Below, in pieces: positions 47,101 to 53,779 of a DNA stretch of 64,000 nt. A program made the position numbers and the translations under genes. The notes under the pieces were generated by a model that saw only the letters and a list, made by a program, of their open reading frames with translations, was not told the origin of the DNA and made no database searches. Numbering within the stretch: the stretch's first letter is position 1; each line of letters starts with the position of its first letter. This DNA comes from Roseateles sp. YR242 (GTDB lineage Bacteria > Pseudomonadota > Gammaproteobacteria > Burkholderiales > Burkholderiaceae_C): contig NZ_FOAV01000005.1 of the NCBI RefSeq assembly GCF_900109745.1, forward strand, positions 186,001 through 250,000, written 5' to 3'.

Positions 47101-47594
47101 CCGCCCTGGGCACCCTGGACAGCAACCACGACGGCCACATCAATGCCTCGGATGCCAACTACGGCAAGCTGCAGGTGTGGGTGGATGCCAACCACGACGG
47201 CAAGACCGATGCGGGTGAACTGAAGACGCTGGCCGACCTGGGCATCACCGACCTCAACCTGAATGCCACCAAGGGCACGACGGTGGAGAACGGCAACGTC
47301 CTGGGCCTGGTCTCCAGCTACACCAAGTCGGACGGCACGACCCATGAAATGACCGACGTGTGGCTGGCCAAGGACGGCAGCACGCAGACCGCCACGAGCT
47401 CGGCCTCGCCGAGCCTGGGTGACCTGCTGGCGGCGCCGACCGGCAACCTGCTGGGCGACACCGCGGCCACGACGGCGACCGGGACGACGAGTGTGTCCAC
47501 CACCTCGACCACCGGCTCGGTCCATGACATGCTGGCCGTGGCGATCGCCAAGACCAAGCTCGACGAGGACAACGGCAACGCCCCTCTGATCTAA
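38151..47594 (+). CDS. Giant Ser/Thr-rich octapeptide-repeat protein with C-terminal calcium-binding-type domain
   Basis: This 3147-residue protein (roughly 310 kDa) is almost entirely tandem octads of the form Q/D-V/I/L-x-A-L-S/T-S/T-x, for example DQVAALTT and GQIKALST. They run from residue 3 to about 2898 (about 362 copies), with no cysteine seen and few basic residues. A C-terminal module of about 170 residues follows: LDLDGNGIQTL, LVMDLNGDGKINSGAELFG, SNHDGHINASD and DANHDGKTDAGEL are calcium-loop-like segments found in RTX/FrpC-type secreted proteins. It ends in a low-complexity Ser/Thr stretch and NAPLI. There is no N-terminal signal, so type I secretion is likely. The ATG at 38151 has GGAG about eight bases upstream. 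It is paralogous to the next gene. Confidence 0.9.
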   Translation: MASLITNLSTDQIQALTSTTLARLTSEDWAAFTTEQFQALTTDQFASLGTKSVSFFTTSNIAAIESEDLRALTTAAVRTFTSEQLNSLGSDQFGALTTKQVGSLTTQQVRGLESDDLNALGSDQIRSLSSSQVAAITTSLISSLASDDLQALKTDQIKALSSSQVSAISTEGVAALSTQQAAAISSTQAAALNSDQTAALTSDAVKALSTAAVHALGTDQVAALNSSQVAALTTQQIGALTTGQIRQLSSDDIAALDTNQIRAITTQQIAALSTDQISGLDSVDVQALSTAQVRALSSGQLSALTSDSIEAMSSAQIGALTSTQVKGLSSDQIAAISSDDIKAISTATLHSLTTDQVQALGSDQVAAMTSAQVGSLTTAQVQVLSTDELNALNSTQIRALGTAQIAALSTDQVAGMESADVQALTTGQINALSSAQVAALSTDAIVALTSGQVASLTSKQLQGLSTDQVAAIESGDLRAMSTNALRSLTTAQFDALNSDQVGALTTQQVAALTTGQVAAMSTDDLNALGTGQIRALGTAQVAALTTDQVHGMESADVQALNTAQVQALSSSQVGALTTENVVALSSAQVASLSTKQIAGLTTDQMAAIESGDLRALSTAAIRSLTTAQFDALTSDQVGALTTGQVAALTTGQVAAMATDDLNALGSAQIRALGTAQVAALTTDQVHGMESADVQALTTGQISALSSAQMGALSTENIAALSSGQVAALSTKQIAGLTTDQVAAIETGDLRALSTGAIRSLTTDQFDALGSDQVAALTTGQVAALTTGQVAAMSSDDLNALGSGQIRALGTAQIAALTTDQISHMTSEDVQALTTAQVQALSSAQVAALATDNIVALSSSQVAALSSKQAAGLTTDQVAAIETGDLKALTTGVIRSLDSSQLDALNSTQVAALTTGQVAALSTGQVANLSSDDLNALTSGQIKSLSTAQVAALTTAQVSTLTSEDVQALSTNQIAALSSAQVGALATENIAALSSAQIAPLNTKQVGGLTTDQVGAIETVDVKALSTQALRALTTDQIGALTSDQVAALTTAQVAALSTAQVVALATEDLNALGSAQIRALGTAQIAALTTDQIQGMESADVQALTTGQVAAFSSTQIGALSTENVAALTSTQVGALTSKQAAGLSTDQIAAIETGDIKALSTTALRALDSSQLDALGSDQIAALSTAQVASLTTGQVSTLSSDDLNALTSAQIKALSTAQVAALSTGQVATMTSEDVAALTTNQLQALGSGQVGALSTDSIVALSSGQIGSLTSKQVAGLTTDQIAAIETGDLKALNTAALRSLTSDQLNALGSDQVQALSTVQVSSLSTGQVASLTSDDLNALTSGQIKALGTAQVAALTTGQVNTMESADVAALATNQVAALSSAQIGALSTDSIVALSSSQVAALSSRQVAGLGTDQIAALESADVKAITTNALQSLTSAQLDALDSNQIAALSTQQVAALTTGQVSNLSSDDLNALTSGQIKALSTQQVAALTTGQVSTMTSDDVQALNTNQIAALSSAQVGALSTDAVVALTSGQVAALSSKQVAGLTTDQIAAVESGDLKALNTAALRALTSSQLEALSSDQIQALSTVQVASLTTTQVSQLATDDFAALTSGQLRALTTGQVAALSTAELEALNSDQIAALNTVQVAALTTTQIANLTSDDLNALTSAQIKALSTAQVAALTTGQVSTMESADVAALTTNQIAALGSAQVGALSTDAIVALSSLQVAALTTKQVAGLTTDQIAAIESGDLKALSSSALRALDSSQLDALGSDQVQALTTTQVAALTTGQVSTLSSDDLNALTSAQIKALSTAQVAALTTGQVSTMTSDDVASLTTAQVTALSSGQVGALSTDAIVALSSTQVAALTTKQVAGLTTDQMSAIESGDLKALSTQALRALTTDQLDALGSAQIQALTTAQVASLSTAQVSNLSSDDLNALTSAQIKALGTAQVAALTTAQVNAMESEDVAALATNQVQALSSAQIGALSTESIVALSSAQVGALSSKQVAGLTTDQVAAIETADLKALTTNALQSLTSAQLDALDSNQIAALSTQQVAALTTGQVSTLSSDDLNALTSAQIKALSTQQVAALTTAQVSTMESADVAALATNQVQALSSAQIGALSTDAIVALSSVQVAALTSKQVAGLTTDQVAAIESADLKSLSTVALRALTSDQLEALSSDQVQALSTAQVSSLTTTQVSQLATDDFAALTTGQLRALTTGQVAALSTAELEALNSDQIAALSTVQVAALTTTQIANLTSDDLNALTSGQIKALSTAQVAALTTAQVSTMETADVAALATNQVAALSSAQVGALATDAIVALSSLQVAALGSRQVAGLTTDQIAAIESGDLKALSTVALRSLTSDQLDALGSAQVQALTTQQVAALTTGQVSNLSSDDLNALTSGQIKALTTQQVAALTTTQVSTMTSEDVAALATNQLQALSSAQVGALATDAVVALSSAQVGALSSAQVLGLTTDQVAAIESGDLKALSTVALRALTSAQLEALSSDQIAALTTNQVNSLTTAQVSNLTSDDLNALTSSQIRSLTNAQLQALTTAQVSTMTSDDVAALTSTQIQALGSAQIGALSTEAIEALSSTQASALTSAQVDGLTTAQMAAFETVDLRALGTAAIRSLDSAQLEALDSNQIAALSTAQVSALSTLQVSQMATDDVQALTSAQVVALSSAQLQAFTTDQVAALDTVDLAAISSANMAAFGSADFEAFSSDQIHALTASQWSAVGTSQIVGIETADIGSITTAGIHALSTAAVHAFSTDQIGALTTEQVHEFSTAQIRALGTDQIAALSTDDIGALTSNHFATLTSAQVHALTTEQILAFGSEDIHALTSVQVHGLSTDQIMAMTSDQFIGWDTQDLSAMSMEQSLVITSEQRAGWTDAQHNALFLSTPIMLDLDGNGIQTLSASQGVNFDLNNTGHNDKWGWVGGNDGLLVMDLNGDGKINSGAELFGAGTVVNGQKGADGFTALGTLDSNHDGHINASDANYGKLQVWVDANHDGKTDAGELKTLADLGITDLNLNATKGTTVENGNVLGLVSSYTKSDGTTHEMTDVWLAKDGSTQTATSSASPSLGDLLAAPTGNLLGDTAATTATGTTSVSTTSTTGSVHDMLAVAIAKTKLDEDNGNAPLI
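42981..43148 (+). repeat. 168-bp (7-octad) variant unit, copy 1
   Basis: This short unit, starting with DDFAAL and containing the octad TAELEALN found only in these short units, interrupts the 408-bp series. It and the sequence leading into it are repeated 1800 bp downstream at 44781. Confidence 0.85.
44781..44948 (+). repeat. 168-bp (7-octad) variant unit, copy 2
   Basis: This is the second copy of the DDFAAL/TAELEALN unit, almost the same as 42981-43148. The 1800-bp spacing equals one 168-bp unit plus four 408-bp units, so a segment of that size was probably duplicated as a block. Confidence 0.85.
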
Positions 47595-47599
47595 AGGCA

Positions 47600-47738
47600 T
47601 GGAAGCCCCCGGATGGCCGGGCCTGGGGCCCGCCCATCCGCCCCCCGAGGGGGCTGCGGGCCGCCTTGGGAGCGGCCCGGCGGCAGCCCTCTTCGCTGAC
47701 CGGAGCCCCGCTGGAACCACGCTACGCGCGTTCCAGCG
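47600..47738. repeat. GC-rich palindromic intergenic sequence between the two repeat-protein genes
   Basis: Between the stop of the first giant gene and the second ATG lie C/G tracts (CCCCCCGAGGGGG) and a GGCCGCC ... GGCGGC stretch of REP-like character. A perfect 9-bp stem-loop, CGCTGGAAC/GTTCCAGCG, follows at 47709-47738. No T-tract follows, so termination is not clear. The two genes may be co-transcribed with an internal RNA structure. Confidence 0.5.
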
Positions 47739-47830
47739 CTCTGGTGAGTGAGGGGTGCGGTGAACGGGGATCCTTGAGGTTCTTTGATGCGAACATTGAC
47801 CGGCAGACTTGCTCAGTAGTTGATTCCTGA

Positions 47831-50800
47831 ATGGCCACCTTCGACGTCTCCGCGCTCACGCCGGAAGAGATTGCCGCCCTCACCACCACCCAGCTCAACA
47901 CGCTGACGGGTGCGGAATGGGCGCTGCTGACCCCTTCCCAGGTGGTGGCGCTGACGACCTACCAGGTGCACGCCCTGTCGGCTCGGCAGCTCAATTCGCT
48001 GGCGTCAGGCCAGTTGGCGGCCATGGAGCTGGAGGACGTCCAGGCCATCAGCACGGCGGCCATCCGGACCATGACCACGCTGACGGTGCAGGCGCTGACC
48101 AGCGATCAGGTCCACGCCCTGACCACCGACCAGGTGCCGGCGCTGACCATCGATCGCCTGCGCCGCATGGACAGCGACCAGTTCAGTGCGCTGGACAGCA
48201 CCCAGATCCAGGCGCTCACCTCCATCCAGGTGCGCGGCCTCAACAGCACCCAGGTCGGGCTGCTGGCGACTGACGAGGTGGCGGCGCTGAGCACGGCGCA
48301 GGTCAAGGCCATGACCACGGTGCAGATCGGGGCGCTGAACAGCGACCAGTTCAACGCCATGGACACGGCGCAGATCGGCACGATCAGCGGCTCCCAGAGC
48401 AAAGGGCTCACCGCCGACCAGCTCAACACCCTGGCCAGCGACTCGCTGCAGGCGCTCAGCACCCAGGCGGTCCGCAACCTGACGACCACGGCGGTTGCGC
48501 AGCTCAGCTCGGAGGCCATCCAGACGCTGGAATCCCAGCAGATCGGCGCACTGACCAGCCAGCAGTTCCGCACCCTGGGCACCGACAACCTGGCCGCGCT
48601 CACCACCGAGCAGATGAGCGCGGTGGGCACCCTGCAGATCAAGGCGCTGAACACCACCCAGGTGGCCGCACTGGAAGCCGAGGACCTGGGCGTCATCGGC
48701 ACCAAGGGCGTGCGGGCCCTGGACTCGACCCAGATTGCCGCGCTCAGCTCGGACCAGATGAACGGCCTGACGGCCGCGCAGGTGGCCAGCTTCACATCCA
48801 CCCAGCTGGTGGGCCTGCATTCCGAACAGCTGGCCTCGTTCAGCACGGCCGAGCTGCGCTCGCTCAGCAGTGCCGCGCTGGCGGGCCTGCGCCCCGATGT
48901 CATGGCCGCCTTCGACAGCGACCAGCTCGCGGCCCTGAAGCCTGTCCAGATCCAGGCCATCACCACCCGCCAGCTGGCGGCCTTTGATACGGACGACCTG
49001 GCCGCGCTGACCACCAGCCAGTTCAACGCCTTCAGCTCGTCCCAGGTGGCGGCACTCTCCGCCAACCAGTTGCACTCGCTGGGCACGGATGACCTGGCCG
49101 CGCTGAGCAGCACCGCCGTGCGCGGGCTCAGCGCCGCGCAGTTGGCCGCGCTGGATACCACGCAGTTGGCCGCGCTGAGCGGCAGCCAGGCCGCATCGCT
49201 GGGCACCCGGCAGCTGAGCGACCTGACCTCGGACCAGTTGATCTCGCTGAGCACCACGGCCATCCAGGCGTTGACCACCCGGGTCATCGCCACCCTCAGC
49301 ACCGACCAGATCGATCTGCTGACCACGGACCAACTGGTCGCCCTGACCACGGCGCAGGTGCGCGCGCTCACCACGGCCCAGTTGGCCGCATTGACGCCGG
49401 ACGACCTCAACAGCCTCACCACCACCCAGTTCGCCGCCTTCAGCTCCCAGCAGTTCCGCGGGCTGACCACGGACCAGGTGTCGCTGCTGCAGACGGACGA
49501 CTTCGGGGCGCTCTCCGGCACGGTGATCCGTTCCTTGAGCACGGCCCAGGTAAATGCACTGGACGTCGGCATGGTGGGCGCGTTCAGTACCGCCCAGGCG
49601 ACGGTACTCAATTCCGCCCAGGTGGGGGCCCTGCGGCTGGACCAGGTGCAGGCACTGAGCACCGAGGCCATGGCCGCCATCAACACCCTGGCGATCAAGG
49701 GGCTGACGTCGGACCAGTTCGACGCCCTCGGTGCCAACGCCATCACCGCCCTGCGCACCACCCAGTTGGTGGCGCTGAGCACGACGCAGGTGCGAGAGCT
49801 GGACCATGACCAGCTCAATGCCATAGGCACCACCAACTTCGCCGCGCTGACCTCGTTCCAGCTCGCCGCCATCGCCAGCAACGAAATCGGCCAGCTCGCC
49901 CCGGAAATGCTGGCGGCCGTCAAGCCGGCCTACCTGGCGGTGCTGGGGGCCACCCAGATCGGCCAGCTGACCCGCGAACAGTTCGGTGCCTTCGGCAGCA
50001 GCCAGACGGCGCAGCTCAGCACCGCGCAGGTCGCCGCGATGACGCCGGACCAGATTGATGCGCTGTCCAGCCAGGGCGTGATCGGCTTCAGCGTGATGGC
50101 GGTGCAGGCGCTGAGCACGGCGCAGCTCAACGCGCTGGTGGATTCGCAGATCGACGCGATGCGCACCAACCAGATCGCCGCGCTGACGACGAGTCAGTTG
50201 GCGGCGTGGTCCCAGGGCGACCTCAATGCCATGAACACGGCGCAGTACGCCGTGCTGTCCTCCCGCCAGATTGGCGCACTGACCACCGACCAGGTCGCCA
50301 ATCTGGAAGTAGTGGATGTGGCGGCGATCACCACACGCGCCCTGGCCGGCTGGAATTCGGCGCAGATCGCTGCGCTCAGCGGCGACAGCGTGGGCGGCAT
50401 GACGGACGCCCAACTGGCCTCGCTCACCTCCAAGCAGGTCATGGGGATGACGGTGGACCAGCTGGACCACCTCAGCGCCGCCCAGTTGACCAAGATCAGC
50501 AGCACCGCGCTACTGGGCCTGGGCAGCGACCAGTTCGCTTCCTTGGACGGGGCGCAGATCGTTGCGTTTTCGGCCAAGCAGATCGCCTCGCTGACCTCGC
50601 TGCAGATCGCCGCCATGCCCACCGACGTGTTGGAGGCGCTGACCACCACCCAGTTCGCCGCCCTGCGTTCCTCGCAACTGGCGGCGCTGGATGCCAGCCA
50701 GATCGGTGCGCTGGAGACCCAGGACCTGGCCCTGCTGCACACGACCGCCCTGCGCGCGTTGAGCACCGACCAGATCGGCTGGCTGAGTCTGGCCCAGATC

Positions 50801-52357
50801 CAGGCGCTGAGCACTACCCAGGTGGCCTCGCTGACCTTCCAGCAAGCCGCCGCGATGCACACCGACCAGATCGCTGCGCTGGACACCCACCAGGTCGCGG
50901 CCCTGACCAATGTGCAGGTGTTGGCCTGGACCAGCGACCAGATGGCCGCGTTGGACCCGCAGGACGTCGCCCTGTTGCCAGGCCGCGCCATTCGCGTGAT
51001 GGAAGCCGGCGACTTCGCCGCGTTCAACACCGACCAGATCCACATGCTGACGAGCGCCCAGGTGGCGGAACTCACACTGGGCCAATGGGGCGGCTTTGCG
51101 ACTGAAGACTTCGCGGCGCTGAGTTCGGCGGCGATGAAGGGTTTCAGCTCCACCATGCTCAACGGCCTGAGCACGGACATGGTGGCCGCGCTGGGTTCAG
51201 ACCAGATTCACGGCCTGAGCACGCAGGTGCTGCGCGCGTTGCACACCGAGCAGATTGCGGCCATGAATTCGGATGCCATCCAGGCGCTGGACAGCCACGA
51301 CATCGTGGCCATGACCACCGCCCAGATCGCCGCCATTTCCTCGGATGGCTTTGCCGCCATGTCCAGCGAAGACCTGACGGCGCTGAGCCGTGACCAGGCC
51401 AAGGCGCTGACGCTGGACCAGATTCATGCCATCAGCAGTGATGCGGTGATCGGTTTCGAAACCCGCGACCTGACGGCGCTGACCATGGACCAGGTGATGG
51501 CCTTCAGCTCCGACGCCATCCATGCGATGAGCGGCAAGCAACTGGACGCCCTGTTCCTGGCCACGCCCATCATGCTGAACCTGGACGGTGCCGGCATTTC
51601 CACTGTTGCTGCCGAGCATGGGGTGCTGTTTGACCTCAACGGCACAGGCCAGCAACAGCAATGGGGCTGGATGGCCAGCGGCAACGGCCTGCTGGCGCGC
51701 GACATCAACGGGGACGGCCAGATCAACTCCGGCGCCGAGCTCTTCGGCACCGGCACCCTCCTGGCCAATGGCCAGCATGCGGCGAATGGCTACGAGGCCA
51801 TGGCAGCGCTGGACACCAACCACGACCACAAGCTGACGGCGGCGGATGCGGCCTTTGGGGAACTGCGGGTCTGGGCGGACGCCAACGGCAACGGCAAGAC
51901 CGACACCGGGGAACTGGTAAGCCTGGCCTCCCTGGGCATCGTGGAGCTGGACCTGCAGGCGCAGGGCAGCACCACGCAGGACAACGGCAACCTGGTGGGG
52001 CTGATCTCCGGCTACAAGACGGCGGATGGGGTGACGCACCAGATGGCGGACGTGTGGTTTGCCAAGTCGGGGGAAACGACTGGCGAGGCAGCGGCCACGG
52101 CGGCGGCTGCTGCCACCACCCACTCGGCCACCAGCATCGCCACGACAACGTCTGCAACAACGGCCACCAGCTTGCCGGACGCCGCAGACCTGCTGGCCGC
52201 GCCGGCCAAGGCCGGCACTGATGCGGGCGGCCTGCTGTCCCACGCAGTGACGGCCACAGCCTCTGCCTCCGCAGACTCCGCTTCGACCCTGTTGGTCCAT
52301 GCGGCCATGATCAAGCGCGGCGCTGAGGATGAAGCGGCTGGGGCGCCGTTGATCTGA
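47831..52357 (+). CDS. Second octapeptide-repeat protein, paralogue of the upstream giant
   Basis: This 1508-residue protein has about 154 octads (from residue 4 to about 1240), more diverged than in the first gene, for example DQIGALTT and TQLAALSG. The DDLNAL-type marker still recurs at exact 408-bp steps (48584, 48992, 49400, 49808, 50216). The C-terminal module is the same type: LNLDGAGIST, GNGLLARDINGDGQINSGAELFG, DTNHDHKLTAADA, DANGNGKTDTGEL. An Ala/Thr/Ser-rich linker and a tail ending AAGAPLI follow, like NAPLI in the first. There is no signal peptide; type I secretion is inferred. The ATG at 47831 lacks a strong ribosome-binding site. An intrinsic terminator-like hairpin follows at 52422. 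Confidence 0.9.
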   Translation: MATFDVSALTPEEIAALTTTQLNTLTGAEWALLTPSQVVALTTYQVHALSARQLNSLASGQLAAMELEDVQAISTAAIRTMTTLTVQALTSDQVHALTTDQVPALTIDRLRRMDSDQFSALDSTQIQALTSIQVRGLNSTQVGLLATDEVAALSTAQVKAMTTVQIGALNSDQFNAMDTAQIGTISGSQSKGLTADQLNTLASDSLQALSTQAVRNLTTTAVAQLSSEAIQTLESQQIGALTSQQFRTLGTDNLAALTTEQMSAVGTLQIKALNTTQVAALEAEDLGVIGTKGVRALDSTQIAALSSDQMNGLTAAQVASFTSTQLVGLHSEQLASFSTAELRSLSSAALAGLRPDVMAAFDSDQLAALKPVQIQAITTRQLAAFDTDDLAALTTSQFNAFSSSQVAALSANQLHSLGTDDLAALSSTAVRGLSAAQLAALDTTQLAALSGSQAASLGTRQLSDLTSDQLISLSTTAIQALTTRVIATLSTDQIDLLTTDQLVALTTAQVRALTTAQLAALTPDDLNSLTTTQFAAFSSQQFRGLTTDQVSLLQTDDFGALSGTVIRSLSTAQVNALDVGMVGAFSTAQATVLNSAQVGALRLDQVQALSTEAMAAINTLAIKGLTSDQFDALGANAITALRTTQLVALSTTQVRELDHDQLNAIGTTNFAALTSFQLAAIASNEIGQLAPEMLAAVKPAYLAVLGATQIGQLTREQFGAFGSSQTAQLSTAQVAAMTPDQIDALSSQGVIGFSVMAVQALSTAQLNALVDSQIDAMRTNQIAALTTSQLAAWSQGDLNAMNTAQYAVLSSRQIGALTTDQVANLEVVDVAAITTRALAGWNSAQIAALSGDSVGGMTDAQLASLTSKQVMGMTVDQLDHLSAAQLTKISSTALLGLGSDQFASLDGAQIVAFSAKQIASLTSLQIAAMPTDVLEALTTTQFAALRSSQLAALDASQIGALETQDLALLHTTALRALSTDQIGWLSLAQIQALSTTQVASLTFQQAAAMHTDQIAALDTHQVAALTNVQVLAWTSDQMAALDPQDVALLPGRAIRVMEAGDFAAFNTDQIHMLTSAQVAELTLGQWGGFATEDFAALSSAAMKGFSSTMLNGLSTDMVAALGSDQIHGLSTQVLRALHTEQIAAMNSDAIQALDSHDIVAMTTAQIAAISSDGFAAMSSEDLTALSRDQAKALTLDQIHAISSDAVIGFETRDLTALTMDQVMAFSSDAIHAMSGKQLDALFLATPIMLNLDGAGISTVAAEHGVLFDLNGTGQQQQWGWMASGNGLLARDINGDGQINSGAELFGTGTLLANGQHAANGYEAMAALDTNHDHKLTAADAAFGELRVWADANGNGKTDTGELVSLASLGIVELDLQAQGSTTQDNGNLVGLISGYKTADGVTHQMADVWFAKSGETTGEAAATAAAAATTHSATSIATTTSATTATSLPDAADLLAAPAKAGTDAGGLLSHAVTATASASADSASTLLVHAAMIKRGAEDEAAGAPLI
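47840..51550 (+). repeat. Degenerate 24-bp octad repeat array (about 154 copies)
   Basis: The array is continuous and in frame, and keeps a recognisable 408-bp marker spacing. It has far more sequence variation than the array at 38157-46844 and lacks its long near-identical blocks, which suggests that it is older or not homogenised. Confidence 0.85.
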
Positions 52358-52421
52358 TGGGCCGGTCAGTGTTTCACTTTTAGATCCACCGGTCAGAAGT
52401 TCCAAGAGTAGATGTCAGATC

Positions 52422-52455
52422 GGGCACCATTTAGCCTACCTGAGTGCCCCTTTTT
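52422..52455 (+). terminator. Intrinsic terminator-like hairpin after the second repeat-protein gene
   Basis: GGGCAC (52422-52427) pairs with GTGCCC (52444-52449) across a 16-base loop and is followed by CTTTTT. It lies 65 bp after the stop codon of the 1508-residue protein. The glycosyltransferase genes probably have their own promoter or rely on read-through. The loop is large, so strength is uncertain. Confidence 0.5.
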
Positions 52456-52553
52456 GATGCTTTCTTCCCTTCACCGCAGAGACACAATCCGCGCGATGAT
52501 GCCCCTGCCGTGACCTGATCACGCCGCCTGGGGCCAACCGGAAGGGATACGCG

Positions 52554-53711
52554 TTGAAAACTCTGTGCATTGAGGGCTGGCGAGGGGTGAACCACTCCAT
52601 CGCCATGGTCAACCAGAACCAGATTCTGGAGATGGTGAAGGACCCGCGCTTCCAGCTCTTCCACCGGGATGCTCCCTTCTTCCTGCCGCACTGGGACCGC
52701 AACAAGCTGGACTCCGGCTTCTCGCCGGAGGAGCGCGCCATCATCGACGGCCTGCCCGACCCGGGTGACCAGCGCATGGACACCTGCCTGCGCATCGCCT
52801 CCCCGGTGCGCCTGAGCCTGCAGGAACAAGCCCGCCGCCACCTGACCTTCGTCGTGACCGAGTTCGGCCTCAGCGGCAAGAGCTTCGACCCACCGGAACT
52901 CGCACCCTCCGCCTTCACCCAGGGCGACGACCTCGTCATCACCCCCACCCGCTGGTCCAAGGCAAGGCTGGTGGACTACGGCTTCGAGCCCGACAAGGTC
53001 CAGGTGGTGCCGCACGGCTACAAGACCGATACCTTCCTGCCCATGACCGCAGCGCAGCGGGAACAGGCCCGGCAGGCGCTCAACATCCGCCCGGACGAGA
53101 TCGTGTTCACCAACGTGGGCGTGGCCACGTGGAACAAGGGCATTGACCTGCTGCTGCTGGCCTTTGCCGAACTGCGCCTGGCCGGCCTGCCGGTACGCCT
53201 GATCCTTAAGGATCACCAGGGGCTCTACGGCATCTCGGTGGAGCGGGTCTTCGCTGAAATGGCTGCCCGCGCCCCGCAACTGAGCCTGCCTGTGGTGCGG
53301 GACGGCATCGCCGTACTCTCCACCAGCCTGAACCTGCCGCAGATCCGGTCGCTCTACGCCTTGTCGGACGCTTATGTGTCGCCTTACCGCGCGGAAGGTT
53401 TCAACCTGCCAGTGCTGGAAGCGATGGGGTGCGGCACCCACGTGATCGTCAGCGGCGGCGGCGCCACGGACGACTTCACACCGCCCGAGCTGTGCCACCG
53501 CCTCTTCACTCGCCCCGGCACCCCAGCGGATGCGCCGGCACCGGTGGGCGGCGCCTTCGTGGTCCCGGATCTGGACGACCTGCGCGAAGCCATGCTCCAG
53601 GTAGTGGAAAAACGCCTGCCACCAGCGGCGCGGCGTGAAGCCGCCCGCCAGCGTCTGGCCGAACGTTTCTCCTGGGCCACCGTGACCCGCCAGTTGCTGG
53701 ACCTGTGCTGA
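52554..53711 (+). CDS. GT4-type glycosyltransferase
   Basis: This 385-residue GT-B fold glycosyltransferase has RWSKARLVDYGFEPDKVQVVPHGY at the end of the acceptor domain. The donor-side domain includes FTNVGVATWNKGIDLLLLAF, LSTSLNLPQIRSLYALSDAYV, and SPYRAEGFNLPVLEAMGCGTHVIVSGGG, where the acidic-x7-E motif of family 4 enzymes is visible (EGFNLPVLE). The start is TTG at 52554 (KTLCIEGWRG), preceded by GAAGGGA. It is soluble and cytoplasmic. It is the first of three sugar-transfer-type genes right after two giant Ser/Thr-rich repeat proteins, so protein O-glycosylation of those repeats is the most interesting role, by inference. Confidence 0.88.
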   Translation: MKTLCIEGWRGVNHSIAMVNQNQILEMVKDPRFQLFHRDAPFFLPHWDRNKLDSGFSPEERAIIDGLPDPGDQRMDTCLRIASPVRLSLQEQARRHLTFVVTEFGLSGKSFDPPELAPSAFTQGDDLVITPTRWSKARLVDYGFEPDKVQVVPHGYKTDTFLPMTAAQREQARQALNIRPDEIVFTNVGVATWNKGIDLLLLAFAELRLAGLPVRLILKDHQGLYGISVERVFAEMAARAPQLSLPVVRDGIAVLSTSLNLPQIRSLYALSDAYVSPYRAEGFNLPVLEAMGCGTHVIVSGGGATDDFTPPELCHRLFTRPGTPADAPAPVGGAFVVPDLDDLREAMLQVVEKRLPPAARREAARQRLAERFSWATVTRQLLDLC

Positions 53712-53779
53712 CCTCTGCCACCCCTGCTGCGATTCCGCTGCGACCCCGCTGCGACCCCGTTGAATAGGCTGCGCCCATC

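Noticed and set aside
38220-47720. A 3166-codon open frame on the minus strand opposite the giant repeat gene, plus other antisense frames of up to 1886 codons.
   Set aside because: The 24-bp periodic, stop-poor repeat keeps antisense frames open automatically. The antisense products have no domain, and all coding signals (ribosome-binding site, calcium-loop domain, paralogue) are on the plus strand.
38151-52357. Reading the octad arrays as a CRISPR array or as noncoding satellite DNA.
   Set aside because: The 24-bp units are contiguous, without spacers, and stay in frame for thousands of codons ending in a recognisable protein domain.
48005-52405. Long minus-strand frames (821, 605 and 402 codons) opposite the second repeat gene.
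   Set aside because: Same cause: shadows of the octad repeat, low-complexity products without starts or domains.
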